Shown: positions 10,239 to 22,079, numbered from the stretch's first letter. The stretch: 64,000 bases of DNA from Aselliscus stoliczkanus (GCA_033961575.1 CM066730.1:117765523-117829522); one strand, 5' to 3'. Notes: generated by a model from the sequence alone, not told the origin. Numbers and translations: made by a program.

Positions 10239-10352
10239 GGGCCGGCTGAGTGGCATGGTGGTTAAGCGCTGGCTTAGGAAGCCAGCGGCCGTGGTTCGGG
10301 TCCCACATATGAGGGCCAATGACACTGCCCTCAAAAAAATAAATAAATAAAT
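10239..10352 (+). mobile_element. tRNA-like SINE, short form
   Basis: It begins GGGCCGGCTGAGTGGCATGG, with the B box GGTTCGGGTCCC near 10295 and a tail (aaat)n. The duplication aaaatgtccctcaata is at 10223-10238 and, with one change, at 10353-10368. The A-box and B-box regions are well preserved. Confidence 0.92.
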
Positions 10353-10404
10353 AAAATGTCTCTCAATAATCCCCACCTATTGGGGTTCTTACTATTTTTG
10401 AATC

Positions 10405-11085
10405 CCTGCTCCTGTTTGAATGTGGACTCATTTAGTGATTCCCTTCTAATGAATAGCATGTGGCAAAAGTGGTGGGATGGCACTTCTGAGACTGAGTTAT
10501 AAAAAGACTGTGGCTTTTGTCTTGACCACTCCCTGGAGCATCCCTCCTCTCTCTCTTTGTCTGTTGCTCTGTTTCTCTCATCACCAGATGCTGTGTTCGG
10601 GGAAAATCCAGGCAGTCTAGGGAGAGGGCCCCAGGTGATGAGAAACCACATGAGTGAGGGTAAACAGGATCAACTATATGGAGATGGAAGGAGAATTGAC
10701 TCTAGGAGGTAAACATACAATGTGATGTATAGATGATGTATTACAGAATTGTACCCTTGAAACCTATGTAACTTTACTAACCATTGTCACCTCGATAAAC
10801 TTTAATTAAAAAAAAAAAAAGAAAGAAAGAAACCATATGAGTGAGCTGACATGGAAGTGGATCTTCTAATGCTGCCGACAGCCAGGCTTGGACGCACATT
10901 CTCCCGTGCCAGTTGAATCTTGAAATGACTGCAGCCCGAGCCAATAATTTGACTGCACTCTGAGCCAGAGGCACTCAGTTAAGCTGCACCTAGTTTCCTG
11001 ACCCACAAAAACTCTAAGATAATATGTTCGTTATTTTAAGCTGCTAAGTTTGAGGGTAATTTGCCACACAAATAAATAAGTATTC
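10405..11085 (+). mobile_element. MLT1-type LTR, split by an L1 3' end
   Basis: The text follows MLT1 closely: 'tgtggactcatttagtgattcccttctaatgaatagcatgtggc', 'gagttataaaaagactgtggcttttgtcttg', 'gagtgagctgacatggaagtggatcttct', 'tgactgcagcccgagccaata', 'tgagccagaggcactcagttaagc' and 'ttttaagctgctaagttt'. An L1 fragment at 10658-10828 interrupts it. The LTR is nearly complete and no provirus body is present. Confidence 0.75.
10658..10828 (+). mobile_element. 5'-truncated L1 3' end with target duplication
   Basis: 'cagaattgtacccttgaaacctatgtaactttactaaccattgtcacctcgataaactttaatt' followed by A13 and (GAAA)n is the terminal L1 3' UTR of many mammals. The duplication gaaaccacatgagtgag (about 10641-10657) recurs as gaaaccatatgagtgag from about 10829. 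It is a classic target-primed, severely truncated insertion into the MLT1 LTR. Confidence 0.82.
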
Positions 11086-11865
11086 CATCCAACCCGTAAC
11101 AAATGTATGTTTTTCTAAGCACAGGTGTATTAGCATCCCATTCAACTCAAGCATTTTAACAATATAACGGAAATCTTTGTTTTATTTCTATACTAGGGTC
11201 TTTGCACTCTTATATGACATATATACCATTAAAAAAAAGAAGAGAAAATCTAACCAGGGGATTATTTTATTTTGACTTTTTTTTACTGAGTAAGAATCAT
11301 TGGGTGAAATATTGTTAGACTTAATAAAATAAAAAGTAAGCAAAGGCATTTTGTTTTTACCCACTAGTAAAAAAGTCAGGCATGGCATGGCATTGCTGAA
11401 AAACACTTTGAGCACCACAGTAATAAATCACAACACAATTTAAGATCCAGGCTCACAAATGAGATTTGTGCACAAAACTCTGGCTGCTCCGATGGGTGTT
11501 GGGAGAAAGCATAATAATGGAATCTCAAGAAAAGAAGAATCTGTATAACTGAAAGCAAACATTTAATTTTTACCCTAGCAGAGAAAACTGCAAATAGATT
11601 CATCATCCACTTTTTAAAAGATAGGGTACAAGACATATAACAGCATTAGTAAGTTGAATTTATACAGCGTTATCATGTCTGTTCTTCATAGTGTTCATCT
11701 TCTATATATTGTTTCATAGTTCAGTTGTAAAATAGGTCAGATTAAATTTTTTGCCCCATTTTACATGTGAAACACAGAGATTTGATTCTGTCGTCTTGGG
11801 AGCACAGATGGACTAAACCACCTTTCATTGCAATAATTAAAAAATTTTAGTTCATACCTCATGAA
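11086..11865. other. No gene or named repeat seen
   Basis: AT-rich sequence. The 76- and 86-codon reverse frames here have no domain, repeat or conserved motif that I can see. Confidence 0.5.
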
Positions 11866-11870
11866 ACAGG

Positions 11871-11878
11871 TATCTATC

Positions 11879-11929
<51 letters not shown>

Positions 11930-12010
11930 ATCAATCTATCTATTTATCTAGTTAGCTATCTATCTACCATCTATCACCCATCCTTTTATCCATACACCTA
12001 TCCATCTATC
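11871..12010 (+). repeat. (TATC)n tetranucleotide microsatellite
   Basis: Perfect ctat/tatc repeats run from about 11871 to 11929. They are followed by an interrupted, decayed extension with the same period (atctatttatctag…atctatcaccc) to about 12010. It is a probable length-polymorphic locus. Confidence 0.95.
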
Positions 12011-12539
12011 TTCTGTACTTATCCAAAGGTCAGCTGTCTGACAACCTCAGCCCCCTGAAAGACAGTCATGATCCAGGAGTTAAGGCTAAAGGTTCTCAGC
12101 ATTGGCTAACATAACAGCCAAGGACGCGTGCATTAAAACCTAGGTTTTGAAATGGGAATATGTAACTCTTTAAGGGGATCTCAGATATTCTAGGCAGAAC
12201 CTATGGACACTTATTTGAAATACAATGTTAACAAGTTTGGTTTTGTTCAGTTTTTGTTTCCAAGACCAGAGCCGACTAACAGAGGAGAGAATGAGAAATG
12301 GTAGTGAGAGGCTGACACACTGACAGGATTATCTGACAGCAAGGAGGGATAAAGAAGAAATTAAAAAGCAATCATGGACCAGTGAAAACAGATTTGGAAC
12401 ACTTTTAAGGTGGTGATAAACATGACCTGTCTCAAAGTGCTCTACAAGAATTAATGCCCATAATTGTCACCCTCAAATCATTAAACTGTCAAAATAAGAT
12501 CAGCAAGTTTAAGGAGACAAACTAATTGTAGCTGGCATA

Positions 12540-12745
12540 TTTTGAGTGTTTATTTTGTAGCAAGGTCTGTGCTGGGTGTTTTACATACATTATCTCTAAT
12601 CCTACAGGTTTTAGAAAGAGAAAAATGAGATTTCAGAGTTTAAGCCACTTTCTTAAGGCCATATAGATGCTAATAAGTATATGAGCCAGGATCCAAATTC
12701 AGATATCTCTGATTGAAAACCCTCCATACTCTGTCCACTATTTCT
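12540..12745 (-). repeat. MIR element
   Basis: 'gcatattttgagtgtttattttgtagcaaggtctgtgctgggtgttttacatacattatctctaatcc…ttaaggccatatagatgctaataag' is the reverse complement of MIR, from its 3' region through the core. Confidence 0.7.
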
Positions 12746-12780
12746 TTCTACTTGAAAGATGCCCATAGAAACTGATTGTG

Positions 12781-12836
12781 GTAAAAAAAACAACAAAAAA
12801 AAACAAAACAAAAACCAAAAAAACAACAACAACATT
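12781..12836 (+). repeat. A-rich (CAA)n/(CAAAA)n low-complexity tract
   Basis: The tract mixes A-runs with spaced C and ends in (CAA)n. It may be the residual tail of an old retroposed element, but no body is identifiable upstream. Confidence 0.7.
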
Positions 12837-14745
12837 TTAGTGCATAATCTGGAAACGCAATCAACCTTCTATCTGTCACTCTTCCAGGTAAAGAAAGTGT
12901 TAATCTTTGTGTGCTTGGGCAGGGAAAGGAATATATTTTCTGCTTGACATGAACAGGATTTTTTAAAAATTAAAATTATATATAGCAGAGCAGGCTGCTT
13001 TGTTATGTAATGAGGGTATATATTGCAGCCATAGGTACTTAACATTTTCCAGGTAGGTCGGAGGCCTTATTTCTATACAGAGAAGGAAATGGATCACTAA
13101 GAACATGCCTCATTCCTAAGAATCCGTATCTTAAAAATGCAATTTCATCCTAATATGCAGTGTTTCTAACAACTCGTAAGTGGTGAAGAAAGATTTGCTA
13201 CCAGATGAATTATCACTCTTCAGAGCACAAAAATAGTGAGTTCAATCCTCTTGGCAGTGGCATTTAGCTAAGCAATTTTTTTGTGTCTTTAATTCTCTGG
13301 TGTCAAATGGATCACTACATGTTCAATGCTTAATTACTGAATCTTCATCATCCCCAAATACTTTGTGCTTAATATTTATTAAAACCCTTTTTTCAGTGAG
13401 ACAAACCTCATCTATCATCTGAAATCTCATTTGCCTGACATTTTGTAGATAGTAGTTATGAACTAATAATATACAGTGCTGTTTGAGATCTTTTCTTATG
13501 TTACACGATGAAATTAATTTTTCCTTTTGATTTTTAATACGTTCCTCTTGTTCTATTCGAAGAACGGTAGGGTGCCCTCCTAGTGATAATTTTGACCAGT
13601 CATTTTAAATTGCTATTCAGAATGAACTAAGTAGGGTTTCACATGAACATTTCTATTAAATTTCCCATGATGTTACTTACGATTAAAAAATAACTACTGT
13701 GGAAAAAAAAAAGCCAAAGGAATATATAATTAAACATTATGCATCTTACTCAAAACAGAGAAAATAAACTTAAATAAATTTATGTGAGTAAAGATAAATA
13801 CTTGTGAGAAGTTTCATTGATGAATACATTTGGCCATTCATCCCAGGGATGGCTTATCTACCAGGCTTAGCAGGCACCATGTGTGGGATTCACAAGATTT
13901 TTTAGGTGCATCCCAAAATATTTTATTTTAAAATCAGAAAAAAAATATGAACTTTTAAGTCAAAGAAAATATTTTAACATATACTATTAATATATTCATC
14001 TTTATAACAGTACAATTATAACATATAATTTAAAAACTTTTTTAATGGAGAAAGTGGCCTGTAAATGCAAAAGTGCCCAGGGCCTGTGCAGATATAATAT
14101 GGTTCAGATTCTCTCATTCTAACACGATTTTCTGTGCTCCCTGCTATTTGTCAGGAATTGTGTTAGAACTAGCATATGTGTGGGGTGGGGGAAAAAATGA
14201 GATGTAGTGGTAGATTGAATAAAATGAAGAGCCCAGAGGGATCAAATAACTCAAGGGACACATGAACCCCTAATGAATGGAGAAAGTATGTGAATTAATC
14301 ATTATAATGCAATATGATAGGTGATACTATACATATAGACAAGATGCAAAGGAAATACTGAGTAGGCTGTGATGGAAGGAAGGATTTGTATAGCACATGA
14401 TAGTTACACTGAGTCTTGAGAAATGAGATGGATTCACAAAGGACTAATAAGGTGAGGCTAGGTTCTTGGCAAATAGATGTTATGTGAAAAGGTCAGGGGT
14501 GTGATAGGCCCTGGTATTTTTCTGAAACTGCAGATTGTTTATATGGCTTCACAGGGTATATACAGGTACCCTAGGGGTTGTGGGAAAGGTAGGCAGGGTC
14601 CAGACAAGGAGAAAGGCCCAGATGTCATCATTGCCATGCCAAGGAGGTTGCATTTTATTCTATAAGATAAAGGCTACATTTCTTAACCTTGGCATTAAAT
14701 GCTTTTGCTGTTCAGTTCCCACTTACGGTACCATTTCCCAAGATG
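12837..14745. other. No gene seen; unique or unclassified AT-rich DNA
   Basis: I see no coding frame with recognisable content. The segment 13830-14095 ('ccaggcttagcaggcaccatgtgtgggattcacaag…ggagaaagtggcctgtaaatgcaaaagtgcccagggcctg') reads like an old repeat that I cannot name. Confidence 0.45.
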
Positions 14746-14965
14746 CTCCCCCAATATCCTCCACTGCCAACCATTCCCATGGGTTTACTTTCCTCCTTCT
14801 GCTCTTGTGCACATGTTTTCCTTTTATGTGAATTGCATTCTGTCCTCTAAAAACATCCATCTGGAGATAAACTTTCTTCCTGAAGCCACCTCTGCCCCAA
14901 GCAGCATACTCACAAGTTCAAAGCCGTTCAAAGTTGAGAAGAACCTGTAGGATTATCTTAGTCAT
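14745..14965 (+). repeat. Possible L2 3' region
   Basis: 'cttctgctcttgtgcacatgttttccttttatgtgaattgcattctgtcc…aaactttcttcctgaagccacctctgcccc' resembles the L2 3' segment ('cttcctggaagccttccctgacc'). It is weakly supported. Confidence 0.35.
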
Positions 14966-14967
14966 TA

Positions 14968-15080
14968 ACCTCCATTTTTACTGATAAAACTGAGGCCCAG
15001 AGGGATCAAATAACTCGTCCCTGCTTCCATAGTCTGAGAAATGGAAGCACAATGGAACCAAATTCATCTGACTTTTGGTG
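14968..15080 (-). repeat. MIR fragment
   Basis: 'acctccatttttactgataaaactgaggcccagagggatcaaataactcg' is the reverse complement of the MIR core, here with 'tgaggcccaga'. Confidence 0.6.
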
Positions 15081-15860
15081 GGAACAGTTCTGTAGCCATT
15101 GCCTTCACAATTCATTTGGTAATTAACCAAGTATTGTCTTGACATAACTGAAGTCTTCAACTATTTAAATTTTACTGTTTGCTTTGTTTATACCATGATA
15201 TATTTTTTCCAACCAAATGTTATCACCCCGTGGGCTAGAATGACCTTTTACAGTGATTTCCTATGGGACCTAAAGCAGTGATTCAACATATCAGGGAGCC
15301 CTTAAATAGTTAATAATCTGATTTATTTTTCTCATAGTCATGAAATAATTTGCCTACATTACACATTTTATTAAATCTATGGCAAGACAGAAAACAGCGC
15401 TTGTCTTAGTTTGGGTTGCAAGAAACAGGGACTGTGACACAGACCCTGTGATCTTGATTTACTGACTGTGCTCTCGAAAAAAATCCTGGGAGAGAGTGAG
15501 GATAAGGGAAGGGGAAAGAGCAAGTCTGGCCTTGGCTGCCTGGTTTCTGGGGCATAAATCACTCCACAGAGTTGTCCTGCTTTGAGCAAGGAGACTAGCC
15601 TTTTCAACCTTACTCAAAGCAGGTCATTGTGGGCTTTCCGGGGGGATGGGGGTGGGGGTGGAGGGAGTGTAATCTCCTTGTCTGCTAAGGAGAATTCTCT
15701 AGAAAGGGGGAAGCTGTGCATCATTGGTAGACAGCAGCTTGGGGTGGATGTGCTGACTCAGTAAAGGAAATCTGGGCAGAGCACCTACCGCATTCATTAA
15801 TACTTTCAACTAGTGGACAAAAAAAAAAAAAATCCCCGAAACAAGCAAATAGAACAATCC
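15081..15860. other. No gene seen
   Basis: There is no supported coding region. A G-rich segment at 15637-15666 (ggggggatgggggtgggggtgg) again fits a quadruplex pattern. Confidence 0.5.
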
Positions 15861-15866
15861 AAGGAA

Positions 15867-15909
15867 ACAAAACAAACAAACAAACAAACAAACAAACAAA
15901 CAAACAAAA
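15867..15909 (+). repeat. (CAAA)n microsatellite
   Basis: About ten uninterrupted CAAA units are visible. Confidence 0.95.
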
Positions 15910-17440
15910 ATAGATGATAGAAGCAAAGAATTGATCTTCTCCATCTAAATGCTGGCCTCTTCTACTAGATCATAAATTTTCTCGAGTTATTCTCACTGAA
16001 CCTTCCCTAACCTAATGGCTATATTGACCCTTAGTCTAAGAAAAACAGATTTAATGTGCAAACAAATTATTCAGTTCTTCTAAGGGAATAGCTTGCTATC
16101 TCAGAGGAATATAGTTACTGCTGTGGAAAAAAAAATGCCATAGGTCTCAGGGATGAGATCATTTTCAAGGTTTTGAAGAACAAATACTGTCGTTTCCTAT
16201 TTTATCTCCAAATAACCACAATGACCAAGGAAAGCACCAAGCCCCAAAATTAATCCTCTGCCTACTCCCAAACCCCCAAAATACCAAATAATTTGCTCCA
16301 CAGATAATATAAAAAGAAAGAGAGAAAAAATAAACTAAGGCCTATATAAATGGAGATTTTTCTCAACAACCTTATCTGGTACAGAAATGTCTATTGGGTG
16401 CAGAGGTACAACTCTGGAATTAAAACACAATCTGCCCAGCAGTGTGGGGTCTGGCTGTGTGTGACAGGTCCAAAAGACACCCTCCCTATGGACCTCAGAA
16501 GCAATTTTGCTAGCTCTAATCTTAGTTTGAGCCCAGCAATTATACTACTGGGTCTCTGCTAATTCAAATATTCTCATTCCCATCATTTTCCCAAAAGCCA
16601 AGTCCACATTTTACTCAAGCCTTGAATACCTCAGTAAATCTGCATTGCCTCCCACAGAGGGCGTGGCTCTAATCGGAATTTGGGTTTTGTAACCAAAGGA
16701 GGCTTTGTGCTTCCAAAAGCTTTGCTCACTGATGCTAGGCAGCAAGGAAAACACCTGGACCTGGGATGTGGTTTCTTTCTCTATAGTCATCTTTACCTGC
16801 TACTCCTGGGTGGATTTTTTCTCTTTTTTATTTTGTATACCTCTCCCAGAATGAGATTTAGAATAATTAAACATTCCATTGGAAAGATATAGCAGGAGGT
16901 TCTTGCAGAGAGACTTGAGCACCATGAAGCTTAGGTAGGATCCTGGCCCCTGTGCTACTTCCTTTATTAGCTCCCAGACCAGATGCCAGGCAATGCCTGT
17001 GGCTTTGCACATCATGTTATGAATATATGTTTGGAGGAGATAATTAGTAATAATAATTTCTAAGAAAACTGGGGTCGAAACTTTCATATTGTCTACTTTT
17101 CCTTTGAATTTATACCTAATTACATTATATTTAAAATACGACAAGCTCTTAATGCATTTGGCATAGAAAGAAAAATTAAATGGGCACTCAAAAATGTTTC
17201 TCTAAGAAAGCATTTTATCATGCAACCTCTGTAATTACAATTATTTAACCCTCAGATTGTGTTGGAACTCATGAGAAGTTAAATAAGCAGTCAAAATACA
17301 TACTGGTCCCCTAAACTTCCATTAGCTTTCACTTCACTTTGCACATTATTAATTTTAAAAAATAATTAAAGCATTGTTTAAAGTGGGTGCATTTCCCCAT
17401 AACCTATTTTCAATTACTAAATAAATGAGTTTTAACTAGA
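15910..17440. other. No gene seen
   Basis: AT-rich sequence. The 114-codon reverse frame at 16800-17144 shows no domain, and its composition follows the surrounding DNA. I see no RNA gene or named repeat. Confidence 0.5.
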
Positions 17441-17449
17441 AGGTTGTGG

Positions 17450-17690
17450 AGGAGAGGAACGTCTTAGGTGACTTCAAATCTTTTTTGCAAGGGAGGCTGG
17501 GAGAACAGAGGCAACATAAATGGGAGCTTGGGGAAGTGAACTATTTTTGGTGGGAAGGTAATATTGATTTTGTACATGGTATATTTGAAACGACTTAGGA
17601 CGTTCAAGTGGAGATTCCATTTGGAACTCTGAGAGGTGATGAGAAAAAAGACATGATGAAAAGGTCGGGAGTCATTACCATCTTTCATAC
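17450..17690 (+). repeat. Ancient mammalian repeat, same family as 6130-6800
   Basis: 'ttttgtacatggtatatttgaaacgacttaggacgttcaagtggagattccatttggaactctgagag' matches the 'ttggacatgttaagtttgagatgcctattagacatccaagtggagatg' portion of the same unnamed repeat. Confidence 0.5.
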
Positions 17691-18384
17691 CTGTGGGTCT
17701 CTTCTAAATGTCACAAATTTATTTTCCCCATTCACCTGTATTTAAGTGAAAGAATGTGCTAGACATCATAGGGATTACACAAGAGGCACAAAGCAAAGGC
17801 AGGCTTGTCTGGACCATCCCAGGACAACCTCATCTGCACATCCATGAGAGCAAGGGGAGAGCAGCTAAGTGACTCCTGCAAGTCCAGCTCTATATGCTAA
17901 TGTTTTTAATGGGTTTGTCCGGATGAGAATTCAGAAGTTAGAAATTGGCCAATTTTCATTCCCATTCATTTGATAAGGGGTGGTTATGAGACACTTTAAG
18001 CTCCAGGAGATTATGGGTTTTGGTTTAGCTTCCCACATGACTAAAGGAGGTCAGAATTTCTGATAATTTCTTCTCCTAGAGGGTAGAGAAATGGGGCATG
18101 GGGAAACTGTTAGTCTGGTACTAATTCTGAACCTCGAGATGAAATTGGATTGATGAAGTGGAAGTGATTGACACTTGGGAGGACAAGTGTCCATGCCAGG
18201 TCATCTTAAAGGGATAACCAAGAGTGAGACGGTTGGGTGGGCCTCATCAGATATATTCCCTGGACTTTCAGAGGACTGGTATTTTAAAAGGAGAGGAGAA
18301 CAGACAGGAACAATTCCACAGCAAAATTCTGAAAGGAAAGAAAATTTAAGAGAAATGGAAAACATTCAAGAATAAGATTCTAAC
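17691..18384. other. No gene seen
   Basis: I see no coding or RNA feature. A short inverted repeat, gacacttg…caagtgtc, at about 18170-18191 would form an 8-bp stem. It is likely incidental. Confidence 0.45.
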
Positions 18385-18394
18385 TATGCAATTT

Positions 18395-18942
18395 CTCCCC
18401 CCCCCAGCTTTATTGAGGCATAACTGACAAATAAAATTGTATATTTAAAGTGTGCAATGTGATGATTTTATGACTATATATATATATATGATACCCTCCA
18501 TTGATTTAATAAAACACATCCATCATCTCGCATATTTACCCTTTTTTATTTTTGATGAGCACATTGAAGTTTTACTCTTTCAGCACATTTCAATGATACC
18601 ATACAATATTATGAAATATAGATATCATGTTACCACAGTAAATCCTCAGAACTTATTCATGTTAATGAAGTGAAAGTTTGTACCTTTTTACCAAATTCTC
18701 CCTACTTCCTCCACCCCCTTCCCCTGGCAACTACTTTCCTACTCTCTGTTTCTATGACACCAAGGTTTTGTCTTTGTCTGTCTGGCTTATTACACTGAGC
18801 ATAATGTCCTCCAGTTTCACCCATGTTGTCTCAAATGATAGGGTTTCCGTATTCCTCATGGCTGAATAATATTTGTATATATTATATATTTTTATACTAT
18901 TAAATATTATATTAAATATTTGATAATATTAAAAAATAAATT

Positions 18943-18975
<33 letters not shown>

Positions 18976-19058
18976 CTTTATTCATTCATCCATCGATGGA
19001 CACTTAGGTTGTTTCCATACCTTGGCTATTATGAATAAAAGCTATGCAGTTTCAAATG
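18395..19058 (-). mobile_element. L1 3' UTR fragment, reverse
   Basis: The plus strand reads 'cagctttattgaggcataactgacaaataaaattgtatat', 'ccacccccttcccctggcaactactttcctactctctgtttctatga' and 'catccatcgatggacacttaggttgtttccataccttggctattatgaataa'. These are the ordered antisense landmarks of an old mammalian L1 3' UTR. An AT-rich expansion with (TA)n at 18860-18975 interrupts it. No ORF2 coding sequence remains. Confidence 0.75.
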
Positions 19059-19266
19059 ATCTTACAGAGTACAAAACAAAACAAAACCCAGGAGACTTTA
19101 TTAATGAAACTAAGGATAGTTCAGAGAACAGAAAAATGTTGACAATCCCAAATTTTCATGTACAAGCTTTTAATAAAAGGAATAATTTATCTAAATAAAT
19201 AAACTTCAGTTCTCAGGATACTACCTTTTGTTTAGCTAGATGGAGCCTTCCAAATTATTTATTCTA

Positions 19267-19412
19267 GGGCCAGCCGAGTGGTGCGGTGGTTGGGAGCTGG
19301 CTTGGGACGCCAGCGGCCCTGGTTTGGATCCCACATATGAGGGCCAGTGACACTGCCCTCAAAAAAATAAAAAAATTAAAAAAAAGAAAGAACGAAAGAT
19401 AGCAAAAAAAAT
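19267..19412 (+). mobile_element. tRNA-like SINE, short form
   Basis: It begins GGGCCAGCCGAGTGGTGCGG, with the B-box region GGTTTGGATCCC (one change from the better copies) and a long heterogeneous A-rich tail with GAAAG units. The duplication aaatta(a)tttattcta flanks it at 19252-19266 and 19413-19427, with one change. Confidence 0.9.
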
Positions 19413-19429
19413 AAATAATTTATTCTACT

Positions 19430-19560
19430 TGTATTGTATCACACAGGAAAGACTGAGGCTTAGAGCTGCCAAATGGACAGGTTAAGGTCAGGTTCTCAGT
19501 GATGCAGCCATGGCTACAACCAAATTTGTCTAATTCTTAGTTTGGGCCTCTCTCTACCAC
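19430..19560 (-). repeat. MIR fragment
   Basis: 'cacaggaaagactgaggcttagagctgccaaatggacaggttaaggtcaggttctcagtgatgcagccatggctacaacc' resembles the reverse MIR core and flank. It is diverged. Confidence 0.45.
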
Positions 19561-20405
19561 ATCAGTGGTTTCGAAACAATGATCTGAGGATTCTGAGGGA
19601 TCCGAATGCTTCTCTGGAGTGAACTGGGACCCCGGGTGACCATCCTCTGGTGGTATTCCACTCCTCACCACCCTGAGCCCCCTTCCAACCAAGGAATACA
19701 CTCAGCTTTTTGTTTTATAGATGTGGTGACAAAAGATGATTTAATTTTTACAAGGAGTTCTGCTATAATGTTTGAAAACCTGTAGCATCCAGTGCATTTC
19801 ATTAGTTATAATTTTCCAAAATAAGAATATTGAACCATATTGTGTGTAAATGAAAATGATTAGAATGGAAGTTCAGGTAAATATATATTAAAAAAAATTA
19901 AATGCAAGTATTTTATTGTTTAAAAAGCTAGGGCATATAAATAAAGAGGAGATAGTTAGCCCAGATCTATAAGAACCCCCAAAAGCCTGGTGCTAAGAAT
20001 TGATTGGAATTTCTAAAATGGCAGTGAAAATGTATTTATAAAAAATTATATTTGGAGGATGGTGTTCAAGGACCACAGCTTTCCTAAATTTTGTTTTTAC
20101 TTTGTTTTGACTCAATTCTGAAAACTTAACAAATTATAATCTGGCAGTCATTTAGCCAAATTCTTTTCAAAACTAAGATTCACCTTTCAATATCCATGCT
20201 CAACCATTTGGCTAGAAAATTTATGCAGTTTGGCAATTCCTGCAGGTATTCCAGTTCCTTTTCTTGGCCTTCCTCTACTTTCCCCTATCCCTCATTTTTG
20301 TGTGCTTGGCTAACGGTTCATCATGGCCCCTCTGATTTGGGGCTGCTGTACCTTGTTAATGGTGAGCCACAGCCCATTTGATTTTTCCTTTGGTTCCTGT
20401 TGCAG
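19561..20405. other. No gene seen
   Basis: There is no coding feature. The segment 19565-19800, 'tcagtggtttcgaaacaatgatctgagg…gaaaacctgtagcatc', could be an old hAT-type MER fragment, but I cannot confirm it. Confidence 0.4.
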
Positions 20406-20411
20406 AGAACT

Positions 20412-20519
20412 TCCCCCCCCCCCACCCCCCACCCCCACCCCCCCCCCCACCCCCACCCCCACCCCCCACCCCCATCCCCACACCCCACCCCCACACCCAC
20501 ACCCCCACCCCCCCACCCC
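20412..20519 (-). repeat. C-rich/G-rich (CCCCCA)n-like tract, 108 bp
   Basis: The plus strand is almost only C with scattered A and a few T (runs of C3-C10). The minus strand is therefore a long array of G runs separated by single T. It is an imperfect (CCCCCA)n/(CCCCAC)n minisatellite-like tract with strong quadruplex (minus) and i-motif (plus) potential. All open frames across it are proline or glycine artefacts. Confidence 0.9.
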
Positions 20520-20869
20520 TGCTCTGTGACCTGCCAGCTTCTCGCTTTCTGCTGAATCTGCGTATGTAGAGGTTGGATCCTGTCAAGTCGGCCTATTACC
20601 TGGCTGCTTCCAAAACTTCTTGCTCAGCACCTCTTGAACTTGTGTATGTTTATTTAGAAGACAATTTAGGTTCAACTAAAAGGAAAAATATTTTCTGTGC
20701 CATATGCAAGAGGAATCTTCATGGGGATGATGGTTGGATTCCTGCCTGGAACAGGAAGGTGCTTGGGTGCCTGAGCTCTCTCTGTGATGTGTCCTTGTCT
20801 GAAGAGAGCTGTCTCACTCAAGGGGACCCCTCCCCCTTTTTCCTTAGCATCCAATAAGTGGTCCACGTG

Positions 20870-21122
20870 GCGGGCAGGGGGAATATAAAAGCCCAGCCTC
20901 TCATCCCATTTCAGGACAACTCTGAAGGGACCAGAGTTTGTCACATAGTTGGCTGGGTCCTTTGTACCTAATAGAGTTCGTTGACTTCCTTGATCCTCCT
21001 CCTGCCTGATCCTGTTTCCTTCTCTTCCACCACAGATAACATTCCAACAGCATTCCCTAATAAACTTCTTGTTCACTAGTCTCTGTCTCAGAGTTAGCTT
21101 CCCAGAGAAACTAACAGGCAAT
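20870..21122 (+). mobile_element. LTR-like fragment with TATA box and polyadenylation signal, family unresolved
   Basis: 'gggcagggggaatataaaagcccagcctctcatcccatttcagg' carries a TATA-type box at about 20883. About 170 bp downstream, 'attccctaataaacttcttgttcactagtctctgtctcagagttagcttcccagagaaactaacagg' carries AATAAA and a typical U5-like end. The U3-R-U5 order suggests a solo LTR, and the final segment is wording I recognise from mammalian repeats but cannot name. The 149-codon reverse frame is its antisense. Confidence 0.5.
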
Positions 21123-22075
21123 ACAGTTCAAGGGGGCCTGATAAATAGCATCCTTCTTCCTTGCATGAATTCTGAGCATTTCCAAAAGTAAGACAAAAGA
21201 AAACAAGATACTGGAAACCAAAATATCAGTTATTACTGATAAAGCTGATGTTGCAAAATGTGGTGTGTAACTATGGGCTCTGCTGCCTCATCCTGAATAA
21301 TGGGTTGAGACCCATTTATCCTCCTAACAGCACATAGCTGGGCAAAACTTACCCCACAGGGACAAAGCCTGCTCTTGTAAAAGTACAGCAAGGAGGGTCA
21401 GAGAAAGGGGGAGGGCAGGGCTACACATGACCTGATCTTGCACATTGTGCTTTGCTTGTGAGTACCTAATAAGTGAAGGAATGTGGTGTGCAAGGGGTGG
21501 AGAGGAGTGAAGCATGCAGAGAGAGACAAGAACCGTTACCCTGGTGATGCTTCATCCCGGTGAAAGGAATACCAGGAGTGGGCAGCAGCTCCCCACCCCT
21601 CTCTGTCCACAGCACAACCATAGAAGCCAGCTTGTGGTTTCAGGAGCAGGAGAGGCCAGAGAGCTGGCATGGCTAAGAGGCCTCACTACAGGATAGCTGA
21701 TGTGCTTTTGACATTTGTCTTTGTTGTAGGTACATTCAGAAGAAATGGTTGAGTTACCTACTATACACTTTGGAATGAAAAGCACAAAAACAAAGAGAAT
21801 TTTCAGTGTCTAACCCCAAGACTCCAGGAAGAATTCAAGAGTCCCTTTCTGAGCTGGACTCCTCCTGTGTCCATTTTGATAGGAACTATTTTCAGTGGAA
21901 GAGAACTGACATGCATACACACATATTCACAAAGTAAAAAAAAAAGAAGCATGTATATATCAATATACAGTGGAAATACATATGGTAAAAGAAAAAGAAA
22001 TAAGAAAAAAATGATTTCTATTTTTTTATCCTAGTACTGGACTTATTATAAAAACAATACTAAATGAGATTTTAG
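21123..22075. other. No gene seen
   Basis: No coding region, RNA gene or clear repeat is seen. Confidence 0.45.
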
Positions 22076-22079
22076 GAGA

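Noticed and set aside
11871..12010. Possible CRISPR-like or satellite array
   Set aside because: It is a simple tetranucleotide microsatellite without spacers.
16800..17144. 114-codon reverse frame
   Set aside because: It is lysine- and asparagine-rich as expected from AT-rich DNA, with no motif.
20310..20586. Glycine-rich and proline-rich frames
   Set aside because: They are translations of the C-rich tract at 20412-20519 and reflect base composition only.
20672..21121. 149-codon reverse open frame
   Set aside because: It is antisense to an LTR-like fragment and unique flank, with no conserved motif.
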